A DNA stretch of 64,000 bases from Devosia psychrophila (GCF_000971275.1 NZ_LAPV01000084.1:17752-81751); one strand, 5' to 3'; shown: positions 41,499 to 51,777, counted from the stretch's first letter. Numbers and translations: made by a program. Notes: generated by a model not told the origin, from the sequence alone.

Positions 41499-43154
41499 CT
41501 ATTCCGCGGCCTGCACATTCGAATTCCGCGCTAGCGGCAACGAGATCGCCACCGTCGTTCCGATCATCGGCGTCGAGTCGATGGCCAAGTTCCCCCCGCT
41601 CAGCTCGGCAATGGCGCGGGAGATGGATATGCCCAGTCCCGGCCCGACGCCTTCTCGAGTGAAGGTTGCGTCCCCCAGAGCGAAGGGCTGAGACAGGCTG
41701 GCGAGACGGTTTTCATTCATGCCGAGGCCAGTGTCGGTGATTTCAATGACAACGCCGTCACGGGCGGCAAAGGCTGCCAGCTTGACCTGCCCGCCTGATG
41801 GCGTGAAGCGCAGGGAATTCTCGATGAGATTGGAGATCATGCGCGTCAGCCCCAACCGGTCGCCCTGGATGATGGCGTCGCTATGTTCGCCCAGTACGAA
41901 CATTATTCCTGCCCGGCTGGCCTGCGCCTTGAACCGTTGGATCACGTTATCCATCAGGACATCGAGGTTGATCGGATCGCTGCGCAGCGGTTTCTGCCCG
42001 CCCTCGAGTTCGGCAAGATCGAGGATGGTGGCAAAGCTGGCCAACAGGCCTTCGCCCGATGCCTTGATCGATTGCACATAGTCGGCATAGCGCGCGTCAC
42101 CCAGCGGTCCATAGGTCTGGTGCCGCATCAGTTCGGCAAAGCCAATGATGTGGTTGAGCGGCGTGCGGATGTCGTGGCTGAGATGGGCGAGGAAGTTGGT
42201 CTTTGACCTGCTGGCGGCCTCGGCCTTGAGCTTTTCCTCGTGATAGCGGCGGGCCAGCAGGCGCTGCTCTTGGCGAATGGTGTGCAACATATTGTCGGTG
42301 CGCTTGGCCTCGGTCACGTCGCTGATCAGCGTCATGAAGGCGCCTTCGCCGAGTGGCCGCTCTTCGATCAGCAGGCAGTCGCCATCCTCTCGGTGCAGCT
42401 CCAGCACCCGGCTGCCATCGTCGTCGTTGAGAAGTTTTATATAGCCGCCCATGCTCAGCCGTTTGACCGCGTCCTGGTAGGTCATGTTGCCTTTGCCCAG
42501 ATTGAGCCGGCTGCGATATTGTTCGTTGCACACAATCAACTGCCCGGCCCGGGTCCAGCAGGCGACGCCGAGCGGGATAGCGGCGGCCAACGTGCTGTAA
42601 TTGTGCCGCTCCGCCGAGTCCGGCATGTTGTCGCGGCGCTTGCGAGCCGCCAGCAGGGTCACGAGCCCGGCCAGCACGATGGCCACGCCGCCGCGTTGCA
42701 AAACGCCGGTCCACACATTGCCTTGATGGGTCTGCAGCGCCAGCACGCCATGCGGTTGCGCCGGAATGTAGAGCCCCGCTAGCATCGGACCAGCGGGTAT
42801 GGCTTCTGCGGCGACAAGGCTGGCGCGTCCTACCGAGATGAAGCGTCGATTGGCTGCGTCCAGTTCGCTGTCAGCTTGGGCCGGGGTCAACGACACGATG
42901 TCCCTGACCAGTGTCGAGCCCATGATCGCCAGCTCCCGCCGCGCATCTTCGAAGCTCCGCACGGCATCGTGCAAGATGAACAGAGTCGCGGCTATCAGCG
43001 CCGTCAGCGCCACGGCATGGGTGAGAGGGGTGCTGAACTGGAAATATGGGTTGCGGGATGCTGCTTGCCCCTTGGACTTTGCATGCCTATCTGCCTTGAC
43101 CTGACCAGCACCGAATCCGGTTACGCTGGCGCCGGATGTCTCCGCCGACCGCAT
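41499..43154 (-). CDS. PAS-containing membrane histidine kinase
   Basis: 551 residues from the ATG at 43154 (GGAG seven bases upstream); the open frame before it is unlikely to be used. Two membrane helices (ALTALIAATLFILHDAV and VAIVLAGLVTLLAA) flank a periplasmic segment. Then a PAS-like region (AIPLGVACWTRAGQLIVCNE, then VLELHREDGDCLLIEERPLG), a coiled coil, the H box FLAHLSHDIRTPLNHIIGFA, N box SNLIENSLRFTPSGGQVK and G boxes DTGLGMNE and GPGLGISISRAIAEL. This reads like the PleC/DivJ style of alphaproteobacterial kinases, but that link is a guess. No adjacent regulator. Confidence 0.9.
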   Translation of the reverse strand: MRSAETSGASVTGFGAGQVKADRHAKSKGQAASRNPYFQFSTPLTHAVALTALIAATLFILHDAVRSFEDARRELAIMGSTLVRDIVSLTPAQADSELDAANRRFISVGRASLVAAEAIPAGPMLAGLYIPAQPHGVLALQTHQGNVWTGVLQRGGVAIVLAGLVTLLAARKRRDNMPDSAERHNYSTLAAAIPLGVACWTRAGQLIVCNEQYRSRLNLGKGNMTYQDAVKRLSMGGYIKLLNDDDGSRVLELHREDGDCLLIEERPLGEGAFMTLISDVTEAKRTDNMLHTIRQEQRLLARRYHEEKLKAEAASRSKTNFLAHLSHDIRTPLNHIIGFAELMRHQTYGPLGDARYADYVQSIKASGEGLLASFATILDLAELEGGQKPLRSDPINLDVLMDNVIQRFKAQASRAGIMFVLGEHSDAIIQGDRLGLTRMISNLIENSLRFTPSGGQVKLAAFAARDGVVIEITDTGLGMNENRLASLSQPFALGDATFTREGVGPGLGISISRAIAELSGGNLAIDSTPMIGTTVAISLPLARNSNVQAAE

Positions 43155-43407
43155 GTCATTCTCCAGTCTGCAGGGTGTGTGATTTGCCCGTCGATTTGCC
43201 CTTAACAAACAATGAATCACAGGGACTCTGAAGTCCATCCCCCCGCCCGTCGGCTAAATCGGCGCAGCCGGAATTCACGAGTCGGCAGAGTCACTTAGGC
43301 GCGAAGAAAAAATTCTTCCACAGGCAGCGGTCCTTCTAAACAACGACGCGCCGGCAAAGGCAAAATTTCGAGTGCCGGCGCGAGGTTGCATAGGTTTTGG
43401 GGTGGCG

Positions 43408-46044
43408 TTATCCACCTACCATCCGCGTCAGGATATCGGCGACGTTACGGCTCAGCGCAGTCGCCTGCAGAGCGGCCAGCGCCCCCTTGGCTGCGTCGCG
43501 CCGGGTGCTGTCCAGCATGGGCCAGATGCGGAAACCGGTCAGCACGCGAGCGGCGACCTGTGGATTGATTTTGTCCACCTCGGTCACGAATTCCGCCACG
43601 AAGCGGAAGCCGGCGCCATCTGCCCGCGCGAACTGCGTCGGGTTGTTCATGGCGAAGGTACCGACGAGCGAGCGCAGCCGGTTCGGATTGGTCTTGGGAA
43701 AGCTCGGATCGGCCAGGATCGCCTTCATGTCCTCGATCACCCCGTCGCGTGGCGCAGCGGCAGTCACCGCCAGCCACTTGTCGAGCACCAGCGGATCGCC
43801 GCCGAAGCGGGTGCGGAAGTCCGCCAGCATGCCTGCGACCTGAGGCGTGCCGGCATAGGTTGAACTCGCAAGTGCTGCCATCCGGTCCGTCATGTTGGTG
43901 GCATTGCCATATTGTTGCGCCGCCAGCATATCAGCCCCTGCGGCCTCCGACGCCAGCAGCAGGCCCAGCATGCGGTTCCGCAGTGAGCGACGACCGGTGC
44001 TGAGCGCATCGGGAGCATAGGGCGTCGTACTGGCCAGCGCGTTGTAAGTTGCCAGCAATTGCATCGCCAGCGGCTCGAATACCGCGTGGAGCAGCTTGCC
44101 GCGTACCGCGTGGATCTTGTCGGGGTCTATATCCGTGGCGATCTCGCGGCCAATCGACTGCTCGTCCGGAATGTTCAGCGCCAGCGCCTTGAACGCATCG
44201 TCCAGCGTCTCGCTGCCCAGCGTTTCGGCCAGGGCTTCGCTCAGCGCCGTGACCGAAGCGTCGCTCCATGGCGTGCCTTTCACGGCCGCCACTGCGAGCG
44301 CCATGCCCACGTCCTGAAGCGCCTGCCAGCGGTTGAACGGATCGCTGTCATGCCGCGCCAGGAACAGTTGATCCTGCTGGCTCGACTGGCTTTCCAGCAC
44401 CACCGGCGCCGAAAAACCGCGCAGCAGCGACGCCACCGGTCGGTTGGCGATGCCGGTGAAGGTCACTTCCGCCATCGCGCTATTCAGCACGATCAAATCA
44501 TCGCGCACCTCGGCGCCGCTGACCTCGCTCCAGCCCATCGGGCTGCCATTGGGACCCAGCAGGCCGAACTTGATCGGCAGCACCAGCGCCTGCTTGTTGG
44601 GCTGCCCTGGCGTCGGCTGCGTTTCCTGTGTCAGCTTCAGAGTATAGGTCTGCCTGTCCGCATCGTAATGCTCATTGACCGTCAGCTTCGGTGTGCCGGC
44701 CTGAAGGTACCAGGTCTTGAACTGGTCGAGGTTGACGCCATTGGCATCGGCAAACGCCGCGAGGAAGGCCTCGATCGTCGTGGCCTCGCCATCATGGCGT
44801 TCGAAATACAGGTCCATGCCCTTGCGAAACCCAGCTTCACCCAGCAGCGTTGCCAGCATGCGGACGATCTCGGCGCCCTTTTCGTAGACCGTGGTCGTGT
44901 AGAAGTTGTTGATCTCGCGAAACTGGTCCGGCCGTGGTGGATGCGCCAGTGGGCCGCCATCCTCTGGAAACTGTGCCCGGCGCAGCGTCGCCACGTCCGA
45001 AATTCGCTTCACCGCCCGCGACCGCTCGTCCGAGGTGAATTCCTGGTCGCGGTAGACCGTCAGCCCTTCCTTCAGACAGAGCTGGAACCAGTCGCGGCAG
45101 GTGACGCGGTTGCCTGTCCAGTTGTGGAAATATTCATGCGCGATAACCCGTTCGATGCCGTCATAATCGCCGTCGGTCGCTGTGTCCGGCTTGGCGAACA
45201 CCAGCTTGTCGTTGAAGATATTGAGGCCCTTGTTCTCCATCGCGCCGAAGTTGAAATCGCTGACGGCGACGATATTGAACACATCGAGGTCATACTCGAG
45301 CCCGAAGCGACGTTCGTCCCACGCCATCGAGCGCTTCAGGCTGTCCATCGCCCACAGGCACTGGTCCTCCTTGCCATGCGTGCAATATATGCCCAGGTCC
45401 ACCTTGCGGCCCGACCCGGTGATAAAACTGTCGGTGATCGAGCCAAGGTCGCCTGCGACCAGCGCGAACAGGTACGCCGGCTTGGGGAAGGGGTCTTCCC
45501 ACACGGCATAATGCATCCCGTCGCCGGCATCGCCCTTGTCCACCAGGTTGCCATTGGCCAGCAGTACCGGCGCTACATCCAGCGGCGCCGTCATACGCAC
45601 CTTGAACACGGCAAGGTTGTCCGGCCGGTCGAGATAATAGGTAATGCGGCGGAAGCCTTCGGGCTCACATTGCGTGCACCAGGTGCCGCTCGAACGATAG
45701 AGCCCCATCAGCTTGGTGTTGGTTTCGGGCTGCAACGTGACCTCGGTTTCAAGCACAAACCGGCGCAGCGGCGGCTCGAATACTGTCAGCCCGTCGTCAT
45801 TGGCCGCATAGGCCGACAGCACCAGCGGCGCGCCATCGATGGCAATCGAGCCCAGCACCAGTCCGTCGCCGTCCAGCACCAGCGGGGTGCCCGGCGCAGT
45901 GTCGTCGCGCGGCTCCACCGTCAACTGCGCCCGCGCGCGGGTATTTTCAGTGAGAATCCTGAAGTCGAGATCGACCGAAACAATCCGATACGGGCTCGGC
46001 GTATAGTCCTTGAGATAGATGGTGTGCTCGGTTTCGGTGCGCAT
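43408..46044 (-). CDS. pepN: Aminopeptidase N
   Basis: 878 residues from the ATG at 46044. M1-family zinc aminopeptidase: N-terminal beta domain beginning TIYLKDYTPSPYRI, substrate motif FNFGAMENKGLNIFNDKLV, zinc site VIAHEYFHNWTGNRVTCRDW with the distal glutamate in LKEGLTVYRDQEF, and a DUF3458 C-terminal part with the IFKG-like fold and superhelix (ALAVAAVKGTPWSDASVTAL). It removes N-terminal residues from peptides in the cytoplasm. Length and domain order match E. coli PepN. The upstream 290 bases hold only divergent promoters for it and the ABC exporter. Confidence 0.95.
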   Translation of the reverse strand: MRTETEHTIYLKDYTPSPYRIVSVDLDFRILTENTRARAQLTVEPRDDTAPGTPLVLDGDGLVLGSIAIDGAPLVLSAYAANDDGLTVFEPPLRRFVLETEVTLQPETNTKLMGLYRSSGTWCTQCEPEGFRRITYYLDRPDNLAVFKVRMTAPLDVAPVLLANGNLVDKGDAGDGMHYAVWEDPFPKPAYLFALVAGDLGSITDSFITGSGRKVDLGIYCTHGKEDQCLWAMDSLKRSMAWDERRFGLEYDLDVFNIVAVSDFNFGAMENKGLNIFNDKLVFAKPDTATDGDYDGIERVIAHEYFHNWTGNRVTCRDWFQLCLKEGLTVYRDQEFTSDERSRAVKRISDVATLRRAQFPEDGGPLAHPPRPDQFREINNFYTTTVYEKGAEIVRMLATLLGEAGFRKGMDLYFERHDGEATTIEAFLAAFADANGVNLDQFKTWYLQAGTPKLTVNEHYDADRQTYTLKLTQETQPTPGQPNKQALVLPIKFGLLGPNGSPMGWSEVSGAEVRDDLIVLNSAMAEVTFTGIANRPVASLLRGFSAPVVLESQSSQQDQLFLARHDSDPFNRWQALQDVGMALAVAAVKGTPWSDASVTALSEALAETLGSETLDDAFKALALNIPDEQSIGREIATDIDPDKIHAVRGKLLHAVFEPLAMQLLATYNALASTTPYAPDALSTGRRSLRNRMLGLLLASEAAGADMLAAQQYGNATNMTDRMAALASSTYAGTPQVAGMLADFRTRFGGDPLVLDKWLAVTAAAPRDGVIEDMKAILADPSFPKTNPNRLRSLVGTFAMNNPTQFARADGAGFRFVAEFVTEVDKINPQVAARVLTGFRIWPMLDSTRRDAAKGALAALQATALSRNVADILTRMVGG

Positions 46045-46335
46045 GTACTGATCCGTCAAATCGTCGGTCTGAAATCCACTGTGGCAGGGCCGCAACAGTA
46101 GACTCGCCGCTTTCGTGTATCCTAACGGCCCTGCACCCGTTTCGGTCCACTCTTCTACGTCAATTCAGACGGCATTGGGGAGGGGCTTGTCTTGTGCTCC
46201 TCTGCGCCAATTTCGGGCGTATCGAGTGCGATATCCAAATTCCGGTCGGCATCGCATCGGTCCATTCGCACCCGCCCCTCGGAGGATCGGGCTGGCGCGG
46301 TCCTTCTGCTCTGCGATCTGGCTCAACTCCGGTGA

Positions 46336-48192
46336 ATGACTATGCTGCGTTGGTTCGAACGACGTCTCGATCCCTATCCTGCCGGTGACCCGGTCGAGCC
46401 CCCCAAGGGCCTGCTGGCTTTTTGCCTGCACTACAGCCACGGAGCCAAGAAGTGGCTGGGCCTGATGGCCTTTGCCGCAGCGGCCGTCGCCATTGGCGAA
46501 ATTGTCATTTTCGGCTTTATCGGCGATGTGGTGAACTGGCTGGCTGACGCCGATCCACAGAACGTCCTCCAGACTGATGGTTGGAAGCTGGCCCTGATGG
46601 GCGGCATGATCGTGTTCGTGCTACCGTGCTTTGCGCTGATCTCGACCCTCACCATGCACCAGACGCTGCTGAGCAACTTTCCACAGCGCATTCGCTGGAT
46701 GAGCCATCGCTATCTCATCCGCCAGTCGATGAGCTACTTCCAGGACGAGTTTGCCGGCCGTATCGGCGCCAAGCTGATGCAGACATCGCTGGCCGTGCGC
46801 GAAGTGGTGATGAAGCTGCTCGACATGCTGGTCTATGTCGTCGTGTATTTCACCGGCGCCGTCTTTCTGGCGGCGTCCGCCGATTGGCGCCTGGCCATTC
46901 CGTTTCTGGCCTGGCTCGTCGCCTATGTCTCGCTGATGGTCTATTTCATTCCGCGCATGGGCAAGATTTCCGAAGCGCAGGCCGATGCCCGCTCGTTGAT
47001 GACCGGCCGCATCGTCGACAGCTATACCAATATCGCCACTGTGAAGCTGTTCTCACACTCCAATCGTGAGGAAAAATACGCCAAGCAGGCAATGGACCAG
47101 TTCCTCGACACCGCCTACCGGCAGATGCGGCTGTTCACCGTCCTCAACATGCTGGTGCTGTGGTCCAATTCCCTGCTGCTGTTCGCCGTCGGCGCTACCG
47201 GCATCTGGCTGTGGATGCAGGGTGTGATGTCACCCGGCGCCTTGGCCGTCTCGCTCGGCCTCGTCATGCGCTTCCAGGGCATGAGCCAGTGGGTAATGTG
47301 GGAAATGTCGTCGCTGTTCGAGAATATCGGCACGGTGCGTGACGGTATTTCTTCGCTGTCGGTCTCCCGCGTTGTCTCCGACGCCAAAGGCGCCGAACCG
47401 ATCGGCACGGTCCACGGCGATATCAAGTTCGACAATGTCTCGTTCCACTACGGCAAGACCTCCGGCGTGATCGACAACCTGAACCTCCATATCCTCCCCG
47501 GCGAAAAGATCGGCCTCGTTGGTCGTTCCGGCGCTGGCAAGTCCACCTTGGTCAACCTGCTGCTGCGTTTTTACGACCGCGCGGATGGCAAGATCCTGAT
47601 CGATGGGCATGACATTGCAAAGGTCACGCAGGATAGCCTGCGCGCTAATATCGGCGTGGTGACGCAGGACACCTCGCTGCTGCACCGCTCGGTGCGCGAC
47701 AACATCATCTATGGCCGCCCTGACGCGACCGAAGCGATGATGCGCGAAGCTGCCGACCTCGCCGAAGCCTCCGACTTCATCGACGGCCTGAGCGACCTGC
47801 AGGGCCGCAAGGGCTTCGATGCCCATGTCGGCGAACGCGGCGTCAAGCTATCGGGCGGCCAGCGTCAGCGCATCGCCATCGCCCGCGTGCTACTCAAGAA
47901 CGCGCCCATCCTGGTGCTCGACGAAGCGACCTCGGCGCTGGACTCCGAAGTTGAAGCCGCCATCCAGGGTCAGCTACAACTACTGATGAAGGGCAAGACC
48001 GTCATCGCCATTGCCCATCGCCTGTCCACCATCGCCATGATGGATCGGCTGGTGGTGCTCGACAAAGGCCGCGTCGTCGAACAGGGCACCCACGCCCAGC
48101 TGCTCGAAACGGGCGGCATCTACGCCAGCCTGTGGAACCGCCAATCCGGCGGCTTCATCGACGCCGACCAAGCCGAGGACGCGGCACAGTAG
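46336..48192 (+). CDS. ABC exporter, fused permease-ATPase (first)
   Basis: 618 residues. Transmembrane domain of six helices, residues ~30-340 (GLMAFAAAAVAIGEIVIFGF and MLDMLVYVVVYFTGAVFLAA), with an intracellular loop DSYTNIATVKLFSHSNREEK. ATPase domain ~370-600: Walker A VGRSGAGKSTLVNLLLR, Q loop, signature LSGGQRQRIAIARVLLKNAP, Walker B ILVLDEATSALDSEVE and H-loop IAIAHRLSTIA. Substrate is not predictable. A paralogue with similar sequence lies 335 bases downstream on the same strand, so the two may form a heterodimer. Both ATPase sites look intact. Confidence 0.9.
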   Translation: MTMLRWFERRLDPYPAGDPVEPPKGLLAFCLHYSHGAKKWLGLMAFAAAAVAIGEIVIFGFIGDVVNWLADADPQNVLQTDGWKLALMGGMIVFVLPCFALISTLTMHQTLLSNFPQRIRWMSHRYLIRQSMSYFQDEFAGRIGAKLMQTSLAVREVVMKLLDMLVYVVVYFTGAVFLAASADWRLAIPFLAWLVAYVSLMVYFIPRMGKISEAQADARSLMTGRIVDSYTNIATVKLFSHSNREEKYAKQAMDQFLDTAYRQMRLFTVLNMLVLWSNSLLLFAVGATGIWLWMQGVMSPGALAVSLGLVMRFQGMSQWVMWEMSSLFENIGTVRDGISSLSVSRVVSDAKGAEPIGTVHGDIKFDNVSFHYGKTSGVIDNLNLHILPGEKIGLVGRSGAGKSTLVNLLLRFYDRADGKILIDGHDIAKVTQDSLRANIGVVTQDTSLLHRSVRDNIIYGRPDATEAMMREAADLAEASDFIDGLSDLQGRKGFDAHVGERGVKLSGGQRQRIAIARVLLKNAPILVLDEATSALDSEVEAAIQGQLQLLMKGKTVIAIAHRLSTIAMMDRLVVLDKGRVVEQGTHAQLLETGGIYASLWNRQSGGFIDADQAEDAAQ

Positions 48193-48222
48193 GCGCGGGA
48201 CTGTCCGCAAACACGATCTATA

Positions 48223-48343
48223 CCCTCCCCCTTGAGGGGAGGACAGGGAGGGGGTTCTGCGCCCTCCGGGAATATCGAAGTTCATGGGGGCGGCAGAACC
48301 CCCTCCCTTAATCCCTCCCCTCAAGGGGAGGGAGGACGACTGA
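48223..48343. repeat. Inverted repeat, CCCTCCCC family (full element)
   Basis: The best copy in the window. Left arm ACCCTCCCCCTTGAGGGGAG then GGGAGGGGGTTCTGC; right arm GCAGAACCCCCTCCC then CCTCCCCTCAAGGGGAGGGA. The two halves are inverted around a ~40-base centre, so the whole forms a long stem with a small hairpin at each end. It lies between the two ABC exporter genes and could attenuate read-through. Confidence 0.7.
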
Positions 48344-48377
48344 AGCATCTAACGACCACAACCAAAGGAATACTCAG

Positions 48378-48473
48378 ATGGGTGACAATATCGAAACGGC
48401 CATTCCCGCGAGCACCAAACATGCCGCGCCCCGCTTTGCTCAACGCAAACCTATGGACCGATTCCGAACCTGA
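48378..48473 (+). CDS. Possible 31-residue upstream peptide
   Basis: Frame MGDNIETAIPASTKHAAPRF, AQRKPMDRFRT, then TGA, with AAGGA eight bases before the ATG, a better ribosome binding site than that of the exporter 54 bases downstream. It may be a leader peptide, a small protein, or a chance frame. No homologue recognised. Confidence 0.35.
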   Translation: MGDNIETAIPASTKHAAPRFAQRKPMDRFRT

Positions 48474-48526
48474 CCTGAGCCTTCAAACCCTCTTCGTCAG
48501 GCGCGGCTCACAATCACGAGCTCAAA

Positions 48527-50386
48527 ATGTTCAACCGCGTCATTGCCTTTTTCGACCATCTCTATTCGCCCACCGCCCTGGCAACCAACCGCCAGCCGCC
48601 GATGGGTCTTCGTCCCTTTGTCAGCTATTTCATCGGCCAGTTCCGCATGGCCTTTGCCATCCGCATTGCGCTGGTGTCGATCGGCTCCATCGCCGATGCG
48701 CTGATGCCGGTGTTTGTCGGCCTCGTCGTCGGCATGCTTGCCACTACCAATCCCGGCGAAATCTTCGACCAACACGGCCAGACCTTCCTCTGGATGATCG
48801 TTGTCATCGTGCTGGTCCGGCCGCTGACCTTCATGATGGATACGCTGATCCGCAACCACGGCATCGTCCCCAATCTGGTCGATCTGGTGCGCTGGCAAAG
48901 CCACTATCACGTCATCCGCCAGAGCTGGACCTTCTTCCAGAACGACTTTGCCGGGCGCATCTCCAACAAGATCATGCAGGCCGGCGAGGCCATCGAAATC
49001 GGCGTCAACCTGACCATCGACGCCGCCTGGTACGCGCTGATTTTCGTCATCGTGGCGATCATCGTGCTGGCCCAGCTCGATCTCATGCTGCTGGTGCCGA
49101 TCGGCGTCTGGCTGCTGCTCTATGCGATCCTCTTCAGCATCACCATGCCGCTGATCGCCCGCTATTCCGAGGATCTGTCGGAGAGCAAATCGGTGATGAC
49201 CGGGCGCATCGTCGACAGCTACACCAATATCCAGACGCTCAAGACCTTCTCGACCGGCGAGCACGAAGACCTTTACGTCTCGGACTCGATCAACGACCAC
49301 GCCGTCAGCTTCCGCAAGCTGATGCGGGTGTTCACCTACATGTGGTCGATCCTGTTCCTGCTCAACGCGGCCCTCGTGGTCTCGGTCACCTGGCTGGCTT
49401 TGGCCGGCTGGAACAATGGCACGCTCTCCGCCGCCGCAGTGGCGACGGCCATCCCCTTCGCCTTGCAGATCATGAACATGAGCGGCTGGATCCTCGAAAT
49501 TGGCTCCAACATCTTTCGCCAGATCGGCAATATCCGCGACTCGATGGATACTATCGCGCAGCCGCTGACCATGCTCGATATCCCCGACGCCAAGGCCATG
49601 CAGGTCACCAAGGGCGAGCTGGTCTATGACAATGTCAGCTTCAACTACTGGCGCGGCAAGCAGGGATCGGTGATCGACGAGTTCAGCCTGACGGTAGCTC
49701 CGGGCGAAAAGATCGGTCTCGTCGGCCGCTCCGGCTCCGGCAAGTCGACGCTGGTCAATCTTGCCCTGCGCATGTTCGACGTGCAGGAGGGTGGCATCCG
49801 CATCGACGGGCAGGACGTCCGCAACGTCACGCAGGAAAGCGTCCGCGCCGCCATCGGCCTCGTCAGCCAGGACACCTCTCTGCTGCATCGCTCGGTCCGC
49901 GAAAACCTCAAATACGGCCGCCAGTCGGCAACCGACGAGGAAATGATGCGGGCCGCCGAGCAGGCCAAGGTGCATGACGTCATCATGGGCCTGGTCGATC
50001 CCAAGGGGAACACAGGCTACGACGCCCATGTCGGCGAGCGCGGCGTCAAGCTCTCCGGCGGCCAGCGCCAGCGCGTCGCCATCGCCCGGGTGCTGCTCAA
50101 GAACGCCCCGATCCTGGTGCTCGACGAAGCCACTTCGGCGCTCGATTCCGAAGTCGAGGCGGCAATCCAGGAACAGCTGACCACGCTGATGCAGGGCAAG
50201 ACGGTGATCGCCATCGCCCACCGGCTGTCCACCATAGCCGCCATGGATCGTCTGGTCGTGCTGGAACAGGGCAAGATCGTGGAGGAGGGCACCCACGCCC
50301 AACTCCTGGCCTCCGGCGGCCACTACGCCCACCTTTGGGAACGCCAATCCGGCGGCTTCCTCGATCTGGATGCGCCAGCGGAATAA
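48527..50386 (+). CDS. ABC exporter, fused permease-ATPase (second)
   Basis: 619 residues. Membrane domain of six helices near residues 35-345 (ALVSIGSIADALMPVFVGLV and LIFVIVAIIVLAQLDLMLLV), coupling loop DSYTNIQTLKTFSTGEHEDL. ATPase: Walker A VGRSGSGKSTLVNLALR, signature LSGGQRQRVAIARVLLKNAP, Walker B ILVLDEATSALDSEVE, H-loop IAIAHRLSTIA. Very close in the ATPase half to the upstream exporter, so the pair probably arose by tandem duplication. Conserved as neighbours, they may function as a heterodimer exporting a lipid, peptide or drug; the substrate cannot be told. Confidence 0.9.
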   Translation: MFNRVIAFFDHLYSPTALATNRQPPMGLRPFVSYFIGQFRMAFAIRIALVSIGSIADALMPVFVGLVVGMLATTNPGEIFDQHGQTFLWMIVVIVLVRPLTFMMDTLIRNHGIVPNLVDLVRWQSHYHVIRQSWTFFQNDFAGRISNKIMQAGEAIEIGVNLTIDAAWYALIFVIVAIIVLAQLDLMLLVPIGVWLLLYAILFSITMPLIARYSEDLSESKSVMTGRIVDSYTNIQTLKTFSTGEHEDLYVSDSINDHAVSFRKLMRVFTYMWSILFLLNAALVVSVTWLALAGWNNGTLSAAAVATAIPFALQIMNMSGWILEIGSNIFRQIGNIRDSMDTIAQPLTMLDIPDAKAMQVTKGELVYDNVSFNYWRGKQGSVIDEFSLTVAPGEKIGLVGRSGSGKSTLVNLALRMFDVQEGGIRIDGQDVRNVTQESVRAAIGLVSQDTSLLHRSVRENLKYGRQSATDEEMMRAAEQAKVHDVIMGLVDPKGNTGYDAHVGERGVKLSGGQRQRVAIARVLLKNAPILVLDEATSALDSEVEAAIQEQLTTLMQGKTVIAIAHRLSTIAAMDRLVVLEQGKIVEEGTHAQLLASGGHYAHLWERQSGGFLDLDAPAE

Positions 50387-50405
50387 GGCATAGGCGTCGC
50401 GAGAT

Positions 50406-51601
50406 TTAACTCGCGGCGCCGAACATCTGGCTGCGCTGGAAATGCCAGCCTTTGTGCTGGCTCGAAAGCTGCTCAAACATCGCTTCTTCGCTCATCGGCC
50501 GGCCAAACAGGTAGCCCTGCATTACCGTACCACCGAGGCCCAGCAATACATCCAGTTGTTCCTCGGTTTCGATGCCCTCGAACACGCAGGAAACCCCGAG
50601 GTTGCGGCACAGGTCGACCGTTGTCTTGACGATCGCCCGGCTGGTCGGATCGGTGATGACTTCCTTGACGAAGCTGCGATCCACCTTGATGCAGTCGAGC
50701 GGCAATTTTTGGACATGTGTCAGGCTCGAGTGGCCGGTGCCAAATCATCCAGCGCAATGCGTGAACCCAGCGCCAACAGCGCGATCAGCCCATCGCTGGC
50801 CTGCTCCAGATCGCGCATTACGGCGGTCTCGGTGATTTCGAAGTCGACCCGGCACGGCGTGCCCGCCTTTTCCACCAGCGCCACGATGGCCTCGATGGCG
50901 GTGGTCGAGGCGAGATCATGGGCAGAGAGATGGTCCGAGAGACGCAGCGAGCGCGGCAGCTTGGCCGACACGGTCAGCGCCTTGCCCAGAACAGCGTATC
51001 GGCGGTGTCACCCGGCCTCGATGCCGCAAAGCCCGCCGATGCCGACAGGTGCACGATGCCCAGCTTGGTATCGAAACTTGGCCGCATCGCTGCCGTGAGT
51101 ACATCGCCACAGGCCTGCATTGCGGCTTCCGTGGTCATTTCCACCAGGATCAACGCAAAATTGTCGTTGCCCAGCCGCGCCACCATGGTCGATGGCCGGC
51201 GCAGGGCGTTGATGCGCTGTGCCACTTCCACCAACACGCGGTCGCCGGTGATCTGTCCAAAAATGTCGTTGACCGATTTGAAGCTGTCGAGATCGAGCCG
51301 GGCCACGGCGATCTGCCGCCCCTCGGCCTCCGCTAGTTCCAGTGCCGCTTCGAGATGCCGGTCGAACCAGCGCCGGTTCGGCAGGCCCGTCATGCTGTCC
51401 ACATCCTTGCGTCGCTGGTGATCTGGTTTCGCGTCCGTAGCCAGAAAGCAATGCGCAACACGCAGCCAGCACCAGCGAATTGACCAGCAGGATGCGGTAC
51501 ATAAGCGGAACTTGCCGGGTAAAAGCGCGCGCCTGGGCCTGAACCAGATGAGGATCATCTGGAACGGCAAAGAACTGCTTTATGGTCTTCAGACCCGACA
51601 T
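50406..51601 (-). pseudogene. Broken GGDEF-EAL c-di-GMP protein
   Basis: Pieces of one gene lie in three frames. From 51601: an N-terminal start and membrane helix (MSGLKTIKQFFAVPDDPHLV, LMYRILLVNSLVLAACCALL). Then in another frame, from about 51440, a GGDEF domain (SMTGLPNRRWFDRHLEAALE, RLDLDSFKSVNDIFGQITGD) whose signature is GNDNF. It breaks near 50974-50990 and resumes in a third frame in mid-EAL (FEITETAVMRDLEQASDGLI). A one-base loss near 50742-50744 in the DDFGTG motif shifts the final part (DCIKVDRSFVKEV, ending MQGYLFGRPMSEEA). Much of the sensor and the EAL N-terminus is deleted. No functional product is expected. Confidence 0.85.
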
Positions 51602-51777
51602 GGCCTTCTGCCCCCCGCAATGATCCGAAGCTAGGCAGCGAAATCCCAATAGACCCGTACACGAAGTCGATTCACCTGCATCAGTGGTTCGAAAAACACC
51701 AAAAGCAACGATGCAATTCCCGAAAATTCCACCAGCCAACCCATTGGAAGCGTTCCCGAGTCCGGCTAGAACGCTGA

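Noticed and set aside
44059..46101. 680-codon open frame antisense to pepN
   Set aside because: It lies wholly opposite a gene with every PepN motif; long antisense frames are expected at this GC content, and it is rich in Arg/His/Gln with no domain.
48497..50476. 659-codon open frame antisense to the second ABC exporter
   Set aside because: The opposite strand encodes all ABC motifs. The antisense product is low-complexity Asp/His-rich and has no ribosome binding site.
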